From Sphingomonas sp. (GTDB taxonomy: Bacteria; Pseudomonadota; Alphaproteobacteria; Sphingomonadales; Sphingomonadaceae), in contig JAFIGU010000003.1 of the NCBI GenBank assembly GCA_017849555.1, positions 124,001 through 188,000 of the forward strand: a stretch of 64,000 bases of DNA. Reading direction: 5' to 3'. The notes under the pieces are model-generated. The model did not search any database, was not told the origin of the DNA, and saw only the letters and a program-made list of their open reading frames with translations. Positions 8,944 through 18,420 of this stretch are shown in pieces; the first letter of the stretch is position 1; each line of letters starts with the position of its first letter. A program made the translations under genes and the position numbers.

Positions 8944-9822
8944 ATGATGCGTATCCTTGCCCGCTTGGCCGCGCTTCTCGCGCTGGTCGCTGGCGCCACG
9001 ACGGCGCAGGCGCAACAGGCGATCCGCCTGTGGCCCAATGGCGCCCCCGGATCGATGGGCGCGATGCAGCCCGAGACCACCGCGACCAAGGCGCCCTATG
9101 GCCGGATTACCCGCAACGTTTCCGATCCGACGCTGACCGTTTTCGCGCCCGATCCCAAGATCGCCACCGGCACCGCGGTGATCGTCGCGCCGGGCGGCGG
9201 CTTCCACATGCTGTCGATCGAGAATGAAGGCGATGGCGTCGCGAAATGGCTCAATAGCCTCGGCATCACCGCCTTCGTGCTGCGCTATCGCCTGCTCCCG
9301 ACCAATGACAATTTCGGGATGGTGCTGTTCGGCCGGCTGATGAACCGCAAGTCGCTGGTGCAGGCGATCACCCCGCTCCGCCCGCTCGCCACCGCCGACG
9401 GCGCGGAAGCGGTGCGCTACGTCCGCGCCAATGCCGCGAAATACGGGGTGAAGCCTGATCGCATCGGGATGATGGGCTTTTCCGCCGGCGGCGCGGTGAC
9501 GGTGTGGACGGTGATGGCCGCCAAGGCGGCCAGCCGCCCCGATTTCGTCGTGACGATGTACCCCGGGGTGGTGGGCGATGCGTTCAACGTGCCGGCCAAG
9601 GCGCCGCCGCTGCTCGCGATGGCCGCCAAGGACGATCCGCTCGTCGGCACCGATCCCGTGCGGGTCGTCGACGCGTGGAAAGCCGCCGGGGCGGAAGCCT
9701 CGCTGATCACCTTCGCCAACGGCGGCCACGGCTTCGGCATCGCCAAGAGCGGCAAGGCCTCCGATGCCTGGACCGGGCAGGCGCAGGCGTGGTTCGCCGC
9801 GAAAGGATTGCTCCGCAAATGA
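8944..9822 (+). CDS. Exported alpha/beta-hydrolase (acetyl-esterase-like)
   Basis: About 292 residues, with signal peptide MMRILARLAALLALVAGATTAQAQ. The oxyanion/nucleophile layout is that of the acetylxylan-esterase-like alpha/beta hydrolases: VIVAPGGGFHML, nucleophile GFSAGG (Ser180), acid region AAKDDPLV and His in NGGHGFG. I prefer the ATG at 8944 because GAGGAAG at 8934-8940 is well placed; an in-frame ATG at 8932, overlapping the preceding stop as ATGA, would add four residues. Likely role: a second esterase, perhaps deacetylating sugar residues, acting with the neighbouring carboxylesterase and tannase-family enzyme. Substrate inferred. Confidence 0.85.
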   Translation: MMRILARLAALLALVAGATTAQAQQAIRLWPNGAPGSMGAMQPETTATKAPYGRITRNVSDPTLTVFAPDPKIATGTAVIVAPGGGFHMLSIENEGDGVAKWLNSLGITAFVLRYRLLPTNDNFGMVLFGRLMNRKSLVQAITPLRPLATADGAEAVRYVRANAAKYGVKPDRIGMMGFSAGGAVTVWTVMAAKAASRPDFVVTMYPGVVGDAFNVPAKAPPLLAMAAKDDPLVGTDPVRVVDAWKAAGAEASLITFANGGHGFGIAKSGKASDAWTGQAQAWFAAKGLLRK

Positions 9823-11426
9823 ACATGCATGTCGGTACGCTCGGCGCGCTCGCCGCTTTGCTCCTCGCCTCGGGCAGCAACCTCGCCCCCGTCGCGGCAA
9901 CCCAGCCCGGCACCCCCGCCGGCGGCGCCTGCGCGGCGCTCACCGGGCTGACGCTCGCCGACGGCAAGGTCGTCGCGGCGGAGGAAGTCGCGAAGGGCGC
10001 GATGGTCACCACCAAGGAGGGGGTGCCCGGCCTCCCCTCGCAGGTCGCCTTCTGCCGCGTCCGCGCGACGCTCACCCCCACGCCGCGGTCGTCGATCAAG
10101 GTCGAGGTGTGGCTGCCGCTCACCGCGGCGTGGAACGGCAAGCTGCTGGGTGCGGGCAATGGCGGCTATGGCGGGAGCATGTTGCTGCCCCAGCTCACGA
10201 TGCAGGGCGCGCTCGCCAGGGGCTATGCCACCGTCGGCACCGATATGGGGCATGTCGGCACCGCCGATACCGACGCCAAATGGGCGCTCAACGCGCCCGA
10301 GAAGATCGTCGACTTCGGGCATCGCGCCAATCACCTCGCCGCCGGCACCGGCCGCGCGGTGATCGCGGCTTATTACGGCAATGCCCCCAGGGCGGCCTAT
10401 TTCCAGGGCTGTTCCGACGGCGGACGCGAGGCGCTGATGGAGGCGCAGCGTTACCCGGAGGATTATGACGCGATCATCGCCGGCGCCCCCGCCAATGCCT
10501 GGACGCGGATGATGGCTGCCTTCATGCGCGACGACCGCGCGGTCTTCGCCCGCCCCGAATCCGCCATCCCCAATGCCAAGCTCAAGCTGCTGCAGGATGC
10601 CGCGATCGCGCAATGCGACACGAAGGACGGAGTGAAGGACGGCGTGCTCGACGATCCGCGCGGCTGCGGCTTCGATCCGGCGGTGCTCCAGTGCAAGGCG
10701 GGCGACGAGGCCACGTGCCTCACCGCGGGTCAGGTGACCGCGGCACGCACGCTCTATCGCGGCGCGCTCGACGCCAAGGGGCGGCCATTCTTCCCCGGCT
10801 ATATGCCCGGCGCGGAGGCGGTGCCCGGCACCTGGGACGTGTGGCTCACCGGCCCCAAGGCGCAGCACGGCGTGTTCGCCACCGAATTCTACCGCTACAT
10901 GGTCCATTCGAACCCCGAATGGCAGCCCGGCGCGTTCGACTTCGCGCGCGATTATGCCGCCGGCCGCCGGCTCGCGCCGCTGCTCGACAGCGACAGCCCG
11001 GATCTCGGCGCCTTCCTCAAGCGCGGCGGCAAGCTGATCCTCTATCACGGCTGGAACGACGCCGCGATTCCGCCCGAGAATACGATCGCCTATTTCGAGG
11101 CGGTGACGAAGCGCCTGCCCGCCGAGGCCGGCAAATCGGTGCGGCTGTTCATGGCGCCGGGGATGTCGCATTGCCTCGCCGGCCCCGGCCCCAATGTGTT
11201 CGACGCGCTCGGCACGCTCGACACATGGCGTCAGGGCGGCCCGGCGCCCGAGACGATGATCGCGACCAAGTTCGACAACGATCTGTTCGGCTATCTCGGC
11301 TTCCCGGCCAAGCCGCTCCGCACCCGCCCGCTCTGCGCCTGGCCCAAGGTCGCGCGCTGGACCGGCAAGGGTTCGACCGACGACGCGGCCAATTTCACCT
11401 GCGTCGCGCCGGGGATGAAATCGTGA
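9819..11426 (+). CDS. Tannase/feruloyl-esterase-family hydrolase
   Basis: A 535-residue exported protein with the CS-D-HC arrangement diagnostic of the tannase and feruloyl esterase family: Cys198-Ser199 in QGCSDGG, Asp in [10 protein letters not shown] and His-Cys in MSHCLAGPG. In this family the two cysteines next to Ser and His form a disulfide holding the triad. Signal peptide [20 protein letters not shown]. The family hydrolyses esters of hydroxylated aromatic acids (gallate, ferulate, caffeate), though some members prefer other esters. The start ATG overlaps the previous stop (ATGA), and its own TGA overlaps the GTG of the CoA-ligase gene, which implies that the acid it frees is activated by that ligase. 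Confidence 0.92.
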   Translation: MNMHVGTLGALAALLLASGSNLAPVAATQPGTPAGGACAALTGLTLADGKVVAAEEVAKGAMVTTKEGVPGLPSQVAFCRVRATLTPTPRSSIKVEVWLPLTAAWNGKLLGAGNGGYGGSMLLPQLTMQGALARGYATVGTDMGHVGTADTDAKWALNAPEKIVDFGHRANHLAAGTGRAVIAAYYGNAPRAAYFQGCSDGGREALMEAQRYPEDYDAIIAGAPANAWTRMMAAFMRDDRAVFARPESAIPNAKLKLLQDAAIAQCDTKDGVKDGVLDDPRGCGFDPAVLQCKAGDEATCLTAGQVTAARTLYRGALDAKGRPFFPGYMPGAEAVPGTWDVWLTGPKAQHGVFATEFYRYMVHSNPEWQPGAFDFARDYAAGRRLAPLLDSDSPDLGAFLKRGGKLILYHGWNDAAIPPENTIAYFEAVTKRLPAEAGKSVRLFMAPGMSHCLAGPGPNVFDALGTLDTWRQGGPAPETMIATKFDNDLFGYLGFPAKPLRTRPLCAWPKVARWTGKGSTDDAANFTCVAPGMKS

Positions 11427-13075
11427 CGCTCACCCTCAGCCACGTCCACGGCACCCAGGCCCCGCCGCTGATCGAGCATACGATCGGCGAGGCGCTGGCG
11501 CAGGCCGCGGCGCGCTGGGGCGAGCGCGAGGCTCTGGTCTCGGTCGAACAGGGCATCCGCTGGACGTTCGCGGAACTGCTCGATCGCGCCGATGCGTTTG
11601 CCGCCGGGCTGCTCGCGCTCGGGCTCGAACCGGGCGAGCGGATCGGGATCTGGGCGCATAATTGCGTCGAATGGGCCGTCACCCAATTCGCCGCGGCGCG
11701 CGCCGGGCTGGTGCTGGTGACGATCAACCCCGCCTATCGCACCAGCGAGGCGGCGTTCACGATGGCCAAGGCCGGGCTTGCCGCTTTGGTGTTCACCGAT
11801 CGCTTCAAGACCAGCGATTATGCCGCGATGGTCGCCGAGATCGGGCCCGACCTCCCTGCGCTGCGCCGGATCGTCTGCATCGGCACCGCGACGCATCCCG
11901 GCTGGATCGCGTTCGATGACGTTGCGGGCCACGCCGACGACGCCGCGCGCCAGCGGCTCGCCGCGATCGGCCCGACGCTCGATGCAGGCGACGCGATCAA
12001 CATCCAGTTCACCAGCGGCACCACCGGCCACCCCAAGGGCGCGACGCTCAGCCACCGCAACATCCTCAACAACGGCTTCTTCGTCGGCCTCGCCCAGCGG
12101 CTCCAGCCCGGCGACCGGCTCTGCATCCCGGTCCCGCTCTATCATTGCTTCGGGATGGTGATGGGCAATCTCGCCTGCCTCACCCACGGCGCGACGATGG
12201 TTTATCCCGCCGCCGGTTTCGACGCGGGCTCGGTGCTCGCGACGATCGAGCGCGAGCGCTGCACCGCGCTTTACGGCGTACCGACGATGTTCATCGCGCT
12301 GCTCGGCCACGCAAAGCTCGACCGGACCGACCTGTCGTCGCTGCGCACCGGAGTGATGGCCGGCGCGGTCTGCCCCGAGCCGCTGATGCGCGGGGTGATC
12401 GAACGGCTCCACATGCCCGAGATCACGATCGCTTATGGCATGACCGAAACCAGCCCGGTGAGCTTCCAGACCGCGGTCGACGATCCGTTCGATCGCCGCG
12501 TCGGCTCGATCGGACGGGTCCAGCCGCATCTCGAATGCAAGGTGGTCGGCGAGGACGGCGCGACGCTTCCGGTCGGCACCCCGGGCGAGCTGTGCACCCG
12601 CGGCTATTCGGTCATGCTCGGCTATTGGGACGAACCCGAAAAGACCGCCGCGGTGATCGATGCCGCGGGCTGGATGCATTCGGGCGATCTCGCGGTGATC
12701 GACGCGGCGGGATATGGCACCGTCGTCGGCCGGCTGAAGGATATGGTGATCCGCGGCGGCGAGAATATCTATCCGCGCGAGATCGAGGAATTCCTCTACA
12801 GCCACCCCGCGGTCGAGGACGTCGCGGTGATCGGCGTGCCCGACGAGCGGATGGGCGAGGAATTATGCGCCTGGATCCGTCTGCGCGCCGACAGTGCCGG
12901 CGACGAGGAAGAAATTCGGGCTTTCTGTCGCGGCCGGATCGCGCATTATAAGGTGCCACGCTACGTCCGTTTCGTTGATAGTTTTCCCACCACCGTGACC
13001 GGCAAGGTCCAGAAATATCTGATCCGCGAGGCGATGATCGCTGAGCTGGCTTTCGCAACCACCAACCAAGGATGA
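11423..13075 (+). CDS. AMP-forming acyl/aryl-CoA ligase
   Basis: A 550-residue cytoplasmic adenylate-forming enzyme that makes acyl-CoA from a carboxylic acid, ATP and CoA. Motifs in order: P-loop [19 protein letters not shown]4-type region [10 protein letters not shown]5 [11 protein letters not shown]7/A8 [15 protein letters not shown] and [20 protein letters not shown], and the C-terminal lysine in [12 protein letters not shown]. By overall pattern it is close to medium-chain fatty-acid (ACSF2-type) ligases, a group that also contains aryl-acid ligases, so fatty versus aromatic substrate cannot be settled by reading. The GTG start at 11423 overlaps the stop of the tannase-family gene. It is the only clearly cytosolic enzyme in the run, which suggests the released acid is imported and degraded. 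Confidence 0.9.
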   Translation: MTLTLSHVHGTQAPPLIEHTIGEALAQAAARWGEREALVSVEQGIRWTFAELLDRADAFAAGLLALGLEPGERIGIWAHNCVEWAVTQFAAARAGLVLVTINPAYRTSEAAFTMAKAGLAALVFTDRFKTSDYAAMVAEIGPDLPALRRIVCIGTATHPGWIAFDDVAGHADDAARQRLAAIGPTLDAGDAINIQFTSGTTGHPKGATLSHRNILNNGFFVGLAQRLQPGDRLCIPVPLYHCFGMVMGNLACLTHGATMVYPAAGFDAGSVLATIERERCTALYGVPTMFIALLGHAKLDRTDLSSLRTGVMAGAVCPEPLMRGVIERLHMPEITIAYGMTETSPVSFQTAVDDPFDRRVGSIGRVQPHLECKVVGEDGATLPVGTPGELCTRGYSVMLGYWDEPEKTAAVIDAAGWMHSGDLAVIDAAGYGTVVGRLKDMVIRGGENIYPREIEEFLYSHPAVEDVAVIGVPDERMGEELCAWIRLRADSAGDEEEIRAFCRGRIAHYKVPRYVRFVDSFPTTVTGKVQKYLIREAMIAELAFATTNQG

Positions 13076-13080
13076 CCAAG

Positions 13081-13392
13081 ATGAAGCCGTTTCTGATCGC
13101 CGCGCTGCTATTGCCCGGCACCGCTTTCGCCCAGGCCGCGCCGGCGCCGGCCCCTGCCGCCAGCCCGACCGCCGCGGCGGCGAAGCTCACGCTCGACACG
13201 CCGATCCAGGACATCGTGGCGGATGCGCAGGGCAAGGCCGTGATCGACAAGCATCTGCCGGGGCTGATCGGCCTGCCCCAATATGAGATGTTCAAGGGGC
13301 TCAGCCTCAAGCAGCTCCAGCCCTATTCGGACGGCAAGCTGACCGACGAAATCCTCGCCAAGACCGCGGCCGACCTCGCCTCGATCAAATAA
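13081..13392 (+). CDS. Small exported protein upstream of GH3
   Basis: About 103 residues: a clear signal peptide (MKPFLIAALLLPGTAFAQ), an Ala-Pro-rich linker, then a compact helical segment with the pattern LDTPIQDIVADAQGKAVIDKH, LPQYEMFKGLSLKQLQPYSDG and a C-terminal helix. I do not recognise an enzymatic family; the motif recalls short modules that accompany secreted glycosidases in Sphingomonas-type genomes, but this is a recollection, not a search result. The preferred ATG at 13081 has AAGGA eight bases upstream; ATG 13072, overlapping the previous stop, is the alternative. Its TAA shares a base with the ATG of the GH3 gene, so the two proteins are made together. Confidence 0.7.
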   Translation: MKPFLIAALLLPGTAFAQAAPAPAPAASPTAAAAKLTLDTPIQDIVADAQGKAVIDKHLPGLIGLPQYEMFKGLSLKQLQPYSDGKLTDEILAKTAADLASIK

Positions 13393-15941
13393 TGACGAGA
13401 CCGCTTATTGTTGCCAGCGCCGCGGTTGCGGCGCTGGTCGCGGGCACGCCGGCGCTCGCCCAGACCCAGAGCGACAGCATGACCTATCGCCAAAAGGCTG
13501 CCCCGATCGAGCCGCGCGTCGACGATCTGATGCAACGGCTGACGCCGGAGGAAAAGGCATCGCTGCTCGCCGGTGCCAGCTCGATGACGCTGCAATCGAT
13601 CCCGCGGCTCGGCATTCCCGCGATCAAGGTAACCGACGGCCCGACCGGGGTACGCTCGCCCGAGGGGCATCCCGCCACCGTCTTCCCGGTCGGTGTCGCG
13701 ATCGCCGCGACGTGGAACCCCGAACTGGCCAGGACGGTGGGCGCCGCGATCGCCGAGGAAACGCAGGGCTATGGCGCCGCGGTGCTGCTCGCGCCGACGG
13801 TGAACATCGTCCGCACCCCGCGCTGGGGACGCAATTTCGAGACCTATTCGGAGGATCCGCTCCTCGCCGGCAAGCTCGCGCTCGGTTATGTCGCCGGGGT
13901 GCAGGGCAAGAATATCGGCGTCTCGCTCAAGCATTTCGCGGTCAACAATCAAGAGACCAACCGCTTCGTCGTCGATTCGGTGATCGATGAGCGCGCATTG
14001 CGCGAAATCTATCTCCCCGCCTTCGAAATGGTGGTGAAACAGGCCGATCCCTGGTCGGTGATGGCCTCGTACAACAAGATCAACGGCATTTATGCAGCCG
14101 AGAACCGCTGGCTGCTGACCGATCTGCTCAAGAAGGAGTGGGGCTATAAAGGCTTCGTCGTGTCCGATTGGGGCGCGACCCATTCAACCGCCGCCGCGGT
14201 CAACGCCGGGCTCGATCTCGAAATGCCCGGTCCGCCGAAATGGTTCGGCGAGAAGCTCGTCGCTGCGGTCCGCGCTGGCGAGGTAAGCGCGGCGCAGCTC
14301 GATGACAATGCGCGCCGTATCGTGCGGCTGATCGTGCGCAGCGGCGCACTCGACGGCACGCAGCCCAAGGGCGAGATCGGCGGCGTCCGCCACCGCGCCG
14401 TCGCGCGCGCCGCCGCCGAAGAAGCGATCGTGCTGCTCAAGAACGCCGGGATGCTCCCGCTCAAGCCCGGCATCAAGACGCTCGCGGTGATCGGTCCCAA
14501 CGCCGATATCGCGCGGATTCAGGGCGGCGGCAGCTCCGCGGTGACGCCGTTCGACAAGCTGGCGACCCCGCTCGAGGCGATCCGCGCCGCGCTGCCCGGC
14601 GTCGCGGTGGTCTACGAAAAGGGCGTCGACAATGAGGAATTGCCCCCCACCGCCGCGCCCGCGCTGTTCAGCCCCGCGGCCGACAGCAGCGAAACCGGGC
14701 TCCAGGCGAGCTATTTCGCCAGCAAGGATTTCAGCGGCGCGCCGGTGAAGAGCGAGCGCGTCACCGATTTCACCAAGCGGATCAGCGCCAATATCGCGAG
14801 CGCCGCCGCGACCGGCTATGCCGCGATGCGCTGGTCGGGCGTGCTGCGCGCGCCCGCGACCGGGACCTATGAGTTCAGCGTGCGCGGAACGGGAAGCGGC
14901 GTACTGACGCTCGACGGCAAGACGATCCTCGACAAGGCGACCGCGTCGATCCCCGACAATCGCGACGTGATCGGCTTTCCGGTGCCCAACCGCATCGTCA
15001 GCGTCACGCTGGAGGCGGGCAAGCTTTATCCGATCCAGCTCGATTACGTGACCGGGCAGACGCCTTATGAGGCGCTCAAATTCGGGATGCGGGTGCCGCG
15101 CCCCGATTTCGACGCGGCGGTCGCCGCGGCGAAGCGCGCCGATGCCGCGATCGTCATCGCCGGCTCGGCGTCGCTGACCGAAGGCGAGGGCTATGATCGC
15201 GCGACGATCGATCTGCCCGGCGAGCAGGACAAATTGATCGCGGCGGTGGCCGCGGCCAATCCCGCGACGACGGTGGTGATCAATGCCGGCGCGGCGATGA
15301 CGATGCCCTGGGCGGACCAGGTCTCCGGGATCGTCGGCATGTGGCTCCCCGGCCAGGAGGGCGCGGCGGCGCTCGCCGATATCCTGACCGGCAAGGTCAA
15401 TCCGTCAGGCAAGCTGCCGGTCACCTTCCCCAAGCGCAGCGCCGACGATCCCGCGCTGCTGACCGATATCAAGACCAGCTATGCCGAGGGGCTGCTGGTC
15501 GGCTATCGCGGTTATGAGGCGCGCGCGGTGACCCCCCTGTTCGCCTTCGGCCACGGGCTGTCCTACACCAGTTTCGGCTATGACGCGCTCGTCGCGCCCG
15601 CGACGGTCGCGCCCGGCGCCCCGGTCAACGCGCGGCTGTCGGTCCGCAACACCGGCAAGCGCGCGGGCAAGGAGGTCGTCCAGCTCTATGTCGCGCGCGC
15701 CGATCGCACCCCCGATGAGCCGATCAAGCAACTCGCAGGCTTCGCCAAAGTGGCGCTGAAACCCGGCGAGAGCCGCACGGTGACGCTCGCGCTCGATCCG
15801 CGCGCCTTCGGCTTCTGGGACAGCGCAACGCATCATTGGGTGGCGCGCGCGGGCCGCTATCGACTGCTCGTCGGCGGCGCGTCGGACGATATCCGGTTGA
15901 CGCGCGACATCGAGGTCACGGCGACCGCGCCGATCGACTGA
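13392..15941 (+). CDS. GH3 beta-glucosidase with PA14 domain, exported
   Basis: An 849-residue exported glycoside hydrolase of family 3. Signal peptide to about residue 24; (beta/alpha)8 domain with the strings VTDGPTGVRSP, RTPRWGRNFETYSEDP and KHFAVNNQE; nucleophile Asp259 in FVVSDWGATHS; the alpha/beta sandwich domain; a PA14 insertion (from about residue 435, LQASYFASKDFSG) and a C-terminal fibronectin III-like domain (VVQLYVARADRTPDEPIKQL). GH3 enzymes of this layout remove terminal beta-linked glucose or related sugars. It ends the operon and would open the core glucoside after rhamnose and acyl groups are removed. The start overlaps the upstream stop (TAATG). Confidence 0.93.
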   Translation: MTRPLIVASAAVAALVAGTPALAQTQSDSMTYRQKAAPIEPRVDDLMQRLTPEEKASLLAGASSMTLQSIPRLGIPAIKVTDGPTGVRSPEGHPATVFPVGVAIAATWNPELARTVGAAIAEETQGYGAAVLLAPTVNIVRTPRWGRNFETYSEDPLLAGKLALGYVAGVQGKNIGVSLKHFAVNNQETNRFVVDSVIDERALREIYLPAFEMVVKQADPWSVMASYNKINGIYAAENRWLLTDLLKKEWGYKGFVVSDWGATHSTAAAVNAGLDLEMPGPPKWFGEKLVAAVRAGEVSAAQLDDNARRIVRLIVRSGALDGTQPKGEIGGVRHRAVARAAAEEAIVLLKNAGMLPLKPGIKTLAVIGPNADIARIQGGGSSAVTPFDKLATPLEAIRAALPGVAVVYEKGVDNEELPPTAAPALFSPAADSSETGLQASYFASKDFSGAPVKSERVTDFTKRISANIASAAATGYAAMRWSGVLRAPATGTYEFSVRGTGSGVLTLDGKTILDKATASIPDNRDVIGFPVPNRIVSVTLEAGKLYPIQLDYVTGQTPYEALKFGMRVPRPDFDAAVAAAKRADAAIVIAGSASLTEGEGYDRATIDLPGEQDKLIAAVAAANPATTVVINAGAAMTMPWADQVSGIVGMWLPGQEGAAALADILTGKVNPSGKLPVTFPKRSADDPALLTDIKTSYAEGLLVGYRGYEARAVTPLFAFGHGLSYTSFGYDALVAPATVAPGAPVNARLSVRNTGKRAGKEVVQLYVARADRTPDEPIKQLAGFAKVALKPGESRTVTLALDPRAFGFWDSATHHWVARAGRYRLLVGGASDDIRLTRDIEVTATAPID

Positions 15942-15986
15942 ACCGGCGGCCCAATTCAGGAACATTGTAATAACTCAATCTTCAAT

Positions 15987-16015
15987 CTGTCGCATGACTG
16001 CAACGAATCCGTCAC
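15987..16015 (+). promoter_or_regulatory. Pho-box-like direct repeats
   Basis: Three 7-base repeats with 4-base spacers: CTGTCGC (15987-15993), CTGCAAC (15998-16004), CCGTCAC (16009-16015). The 11-base period and the CTGTCAC-like core match the known architecture of PhoB binding sites. It ends 50 bases before the TBDR start at 16066. The spacers are mixed rather than purely AT-rich, and the second repeat is the weakest, so this is a candidate only. Confidence 0.45.
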
Positions 16016-16065
16016 GGGACTGAATTAGCGCCCCGCTAGCCGTTTCAGGCCAAAGGGGCGTTTTC

Positions 16066-18381
16066 ATGAAGTTCGCGCATCACACGCGCCAGCACCTGCT
16101 GGTCGCGACCGCCATCGCTTACGCATTGACCACCGCCGCGGCCTATGCCGAACCGGTCGATGCGAGCGCCCCCGCCGCGGCGACCGAAACGCCGGACAGC
16201 GGGAACAACGGGATCGCCGAGGGCTCCGACGTCATCGTCACCGGGACCAAGGCGAACGAGATCGCCCCGGTCACCGCCTCGCTCCAGACGACGCAGCCGC
16301 AATCGATCGTCTCGCGCTCGTTCATCGAGGATTCGCTCCCCGCCACCGCCGATTTCAACCAGATCGCGCTGATCGCGCCGAGCGTTTCGAATTACGGCAG
16401 CGCCAACGGCACCGGCCTGTCCGAATCCAAGGCGCAGATCCGCGGCTTCCAGGACGGCGAATATAACGTCACCTATGATGGCGTGCCGTTCGGCGACACC
16501 AACGATCCGACGCACCATTCGAATACCTTCTTCCCGTCGAACACGGTCGAGACGTTGATCGTCGACCGCGGCCCCGGCAACGCCGCGACGCTCGGCCAGG
16601 CGACGTTCGGCGGGAACATGAACCTGTTCAGCCGCGCGACGCGCGACACCGCCGGGTTCGAGGGCAAGGCGGCCTATGGCACGTTCAACACCTATCTGCT
16701 CCGCGCGGTGGCGCAGACCGGCGCGATCGACAAGCTCGGCGGCACCGAGGCGGTGTTCAGCACGCAATGGGTGAAGTCGGACGGCGCGCGCACCTACAGC
16801 CCGTTCCGGTCGTGGAACGTCTTCGGCAAGGTGATGGTCCCGCTCGGCGCGCATGCGCGGCTGACCTTCCTCGGCACCTATAACGTCAATCGTTTCAACC
16901 AGCCCGACAAGGACGGCGCGACGCTCGACCAGATCAGGCAGTACGGCAAATATTACAGCCTCAACAACGATCCGACGAGCCAGGGTTATTTCGGCTATAA
17001 CCACACCCGCAAGACCACCGATTTCGAGATCATCAAGTTCGAGGCCGATCTTGGCGCGAAATCGAGCTTCGAGAACCGCGCTTATACCTATAGCTACGAC
17101 AATGAGACGCTGAGCGGCAGCGACGTCACCGCTTACGGCCATCTCGACAAGAACGGCCAGCAGATCGCCGAGGTGAATACGGTGACGCTGACCCCCGGCG
17201 CCAAGGCAGTCGCCGGTGTCCCCGGCTATACCAAGACCAACAAATACCGGATGTACGGCGATATCGCCAAGGTCCATCTCGACTTCGGGTTTGTCACGTT
17301 GACCACCGGCGCGTGGATCGAATGGTCCGACACCTATCGCCAGCAGCGCGACGTCGATCTGGTGACGATGCTGCCCAATTATGTCGAGAAGAAGGTGAGC
17401 AACCCGGCCACCAAGGTGGCGACGCCGCAGAACATCAAGTTCGACCAGAACAGCAATACCAACCACACCGAAGAGTTCGTCGAACTCGAACTGCGCCCGA
17501 TCCCCGGCCTGAAGATCACCCCGGGGTTCAAGCATGTCGATTTCAACCGCCGCATCGACGCCGATTATAACCAGACGACGCGCTACGCCCAGCGGGTGAG
17601 CAGAAACTATAGCGCCGACCTGCCGTTCGCGACGATCAACTATGCCGCTACCCCGACGCTTTCGGTCTATGCGCAATTTGCCAAGGGCTTCCTCGCCCCC
17701 TCGCTCGGCGTGCTCTATGTCGACACGCCCGGACGCTCGACGGTGGCACCGGAAAAGTCGACCAATTATCAGGCGGGCGTGGTCTATCACGGCCAGCGAC
17801 TGAGCATCGACGCCGACGTCTACAAGATCGACTTTTCCAACAAATTCGCCTCGCTGACCTCACCCGACCCCGGCGTCGGCACGATCTGGGTCAACCAGGG
17901 ATCGGTGCAGTACAAGGGCATCGAGGGCCAGATCACTTATGCCTTCCCCGGGGGGCTCGCGGTGTTCGCCAACGGGTCGCGCAACTATGCCAAGACCGAC
18001 AACCCCGGCTTCATGGCGCTGCAGGTCGCCAACGCCCCCGAATGGACCGCGGCCGGCGGTATCCTGTTCAAGCACGGCCCGATGGTCTTCTCGCTGATCG
18101 ACAAATGGACCGGCCGGCAGTGGTTCACCGATCCCAGCCAGATCGTCACCGGCGATACCAAGTCGTTCAACGCCTATGACGCCTATCGCAGCAACGGCTA
18201 TAACAGCGCGATCCTGTCCGCGCGTTATGAACTCGGCCCGGTGCGGTTCGGGGTCGAGGTCAACAATCTGTTCGACTCGAAGCGCGTCACCAATATCAAC
18301 ACCGGCAAGACAGCGGCGGCCGACCAATATTTCTACCAGGTCGGCCGCACCGTGACCGGCGACATCACGGTGAAGTTCTGA
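16066..18381 (+). CDS. TonB-dependent outer-membrane receptor
   Basis: A 771-residue receptor with signal peptide (MKFAHHTRQHLLVATAIAYA to about residue 30), TonB-box-like DVIVTGTKA, plug domain containing QIRGFQDGEYNVTYDGVPFG and a barrel ending in the terminal Phe (GDITVKF). It lacks an STN domain. A ribosome site AAAGGGG lies 5' of the ATG. It is of a different subfamily from the receptor at 1455. It stands between the glycoside operon and the rhamnose genes but carries its own upstream region with Pho-box-like repeats, so its cargo may be a phosphorylated compound rather than the glycoside. A strong hairpin separates it from the convergent rhaT. Confidence 0.92.
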   Translation: MKFAHHTRQHLLVATAIAYALTTAAAYAEPVDASAPAAATETPDSGNNGIAEGSDVIVTGTKANEIAPVTASLQTTQPQSIVSRSFIEDSLPATADFNQIALIAPSVSNYGSANGTGLSESKAQIRGFQDGEYNVTYDGVPFGDTNDPTHHSNTFFPSNTVETLIVDRGPGNAATLGQATFGGNMNLFSRATRDTAGFEGKAAYGTFNTYLLRAVAQTGAIDKLGGTEAVFSTQWVKSDGARTYSPFRSWNVFGKVMVPLGAHARLTFLGTYNVNRFNQPDKDGATLDQIRQYGKYYSLNNDPTSQGYFGYNHTRKTTDFEIIKFEADLGAKSSFENRAYTYSYDNETLSGSDVTAYGHLDKNGQQIAEVNTVTLTPGAKAVAGVPGYTKTNKYRMYGDIAKVHLDFGFVTLTTGAWIEWSDTYRQQRDVDLVTMLPNYVEKKVSNPATKVATPQNIKFDQNSNTNHTEEFVELELRPIPGLKITPGFKHVDFNRRIDADYNQTTRYAQRVSRNYSADLPFATINYAATPTLSVYAQFAKGFLAPSLGVLYVDTPGRSTVAPEKSTNYQAGVVYHGQRLSIDADVYKIDFSNKFASLTSPDPGVGTIWVNQGSVQYKGIEGQITYAFPGGLAVFANGSRNYAKTDNPGFMALQVANAPEWTAAGGILFKHGPMVFSLIDKWTGRQWFTDPSQIVTGDTKSFNAYDAYRSNGYNSAILSARYELGPVRFGVEVNNLFDSKRVTNINTGKTAAADQYFYQVGRTVTGDITVKF

Positions 18382-18389
18382 CGCCGGCG

Positions 18390-18417
18390 CCGTTGCCCGC
18401 GAATATGCGGGCAACGG
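18390..18417. terminator. Bidirectional terminator-like hairpin
   Basis: Perfect 11-base stem (CCGTTGCCCGC at 18390-18400, GCGGGCAACGG at 18407-18417) with a 6-base loop, placed between the convergent TBDR and rhaT genes. There is no T-run on either side, so termination may depend on the stem alone or on Rho. Confidence 0.55.
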
Positions 18418-18420
18418 CGG

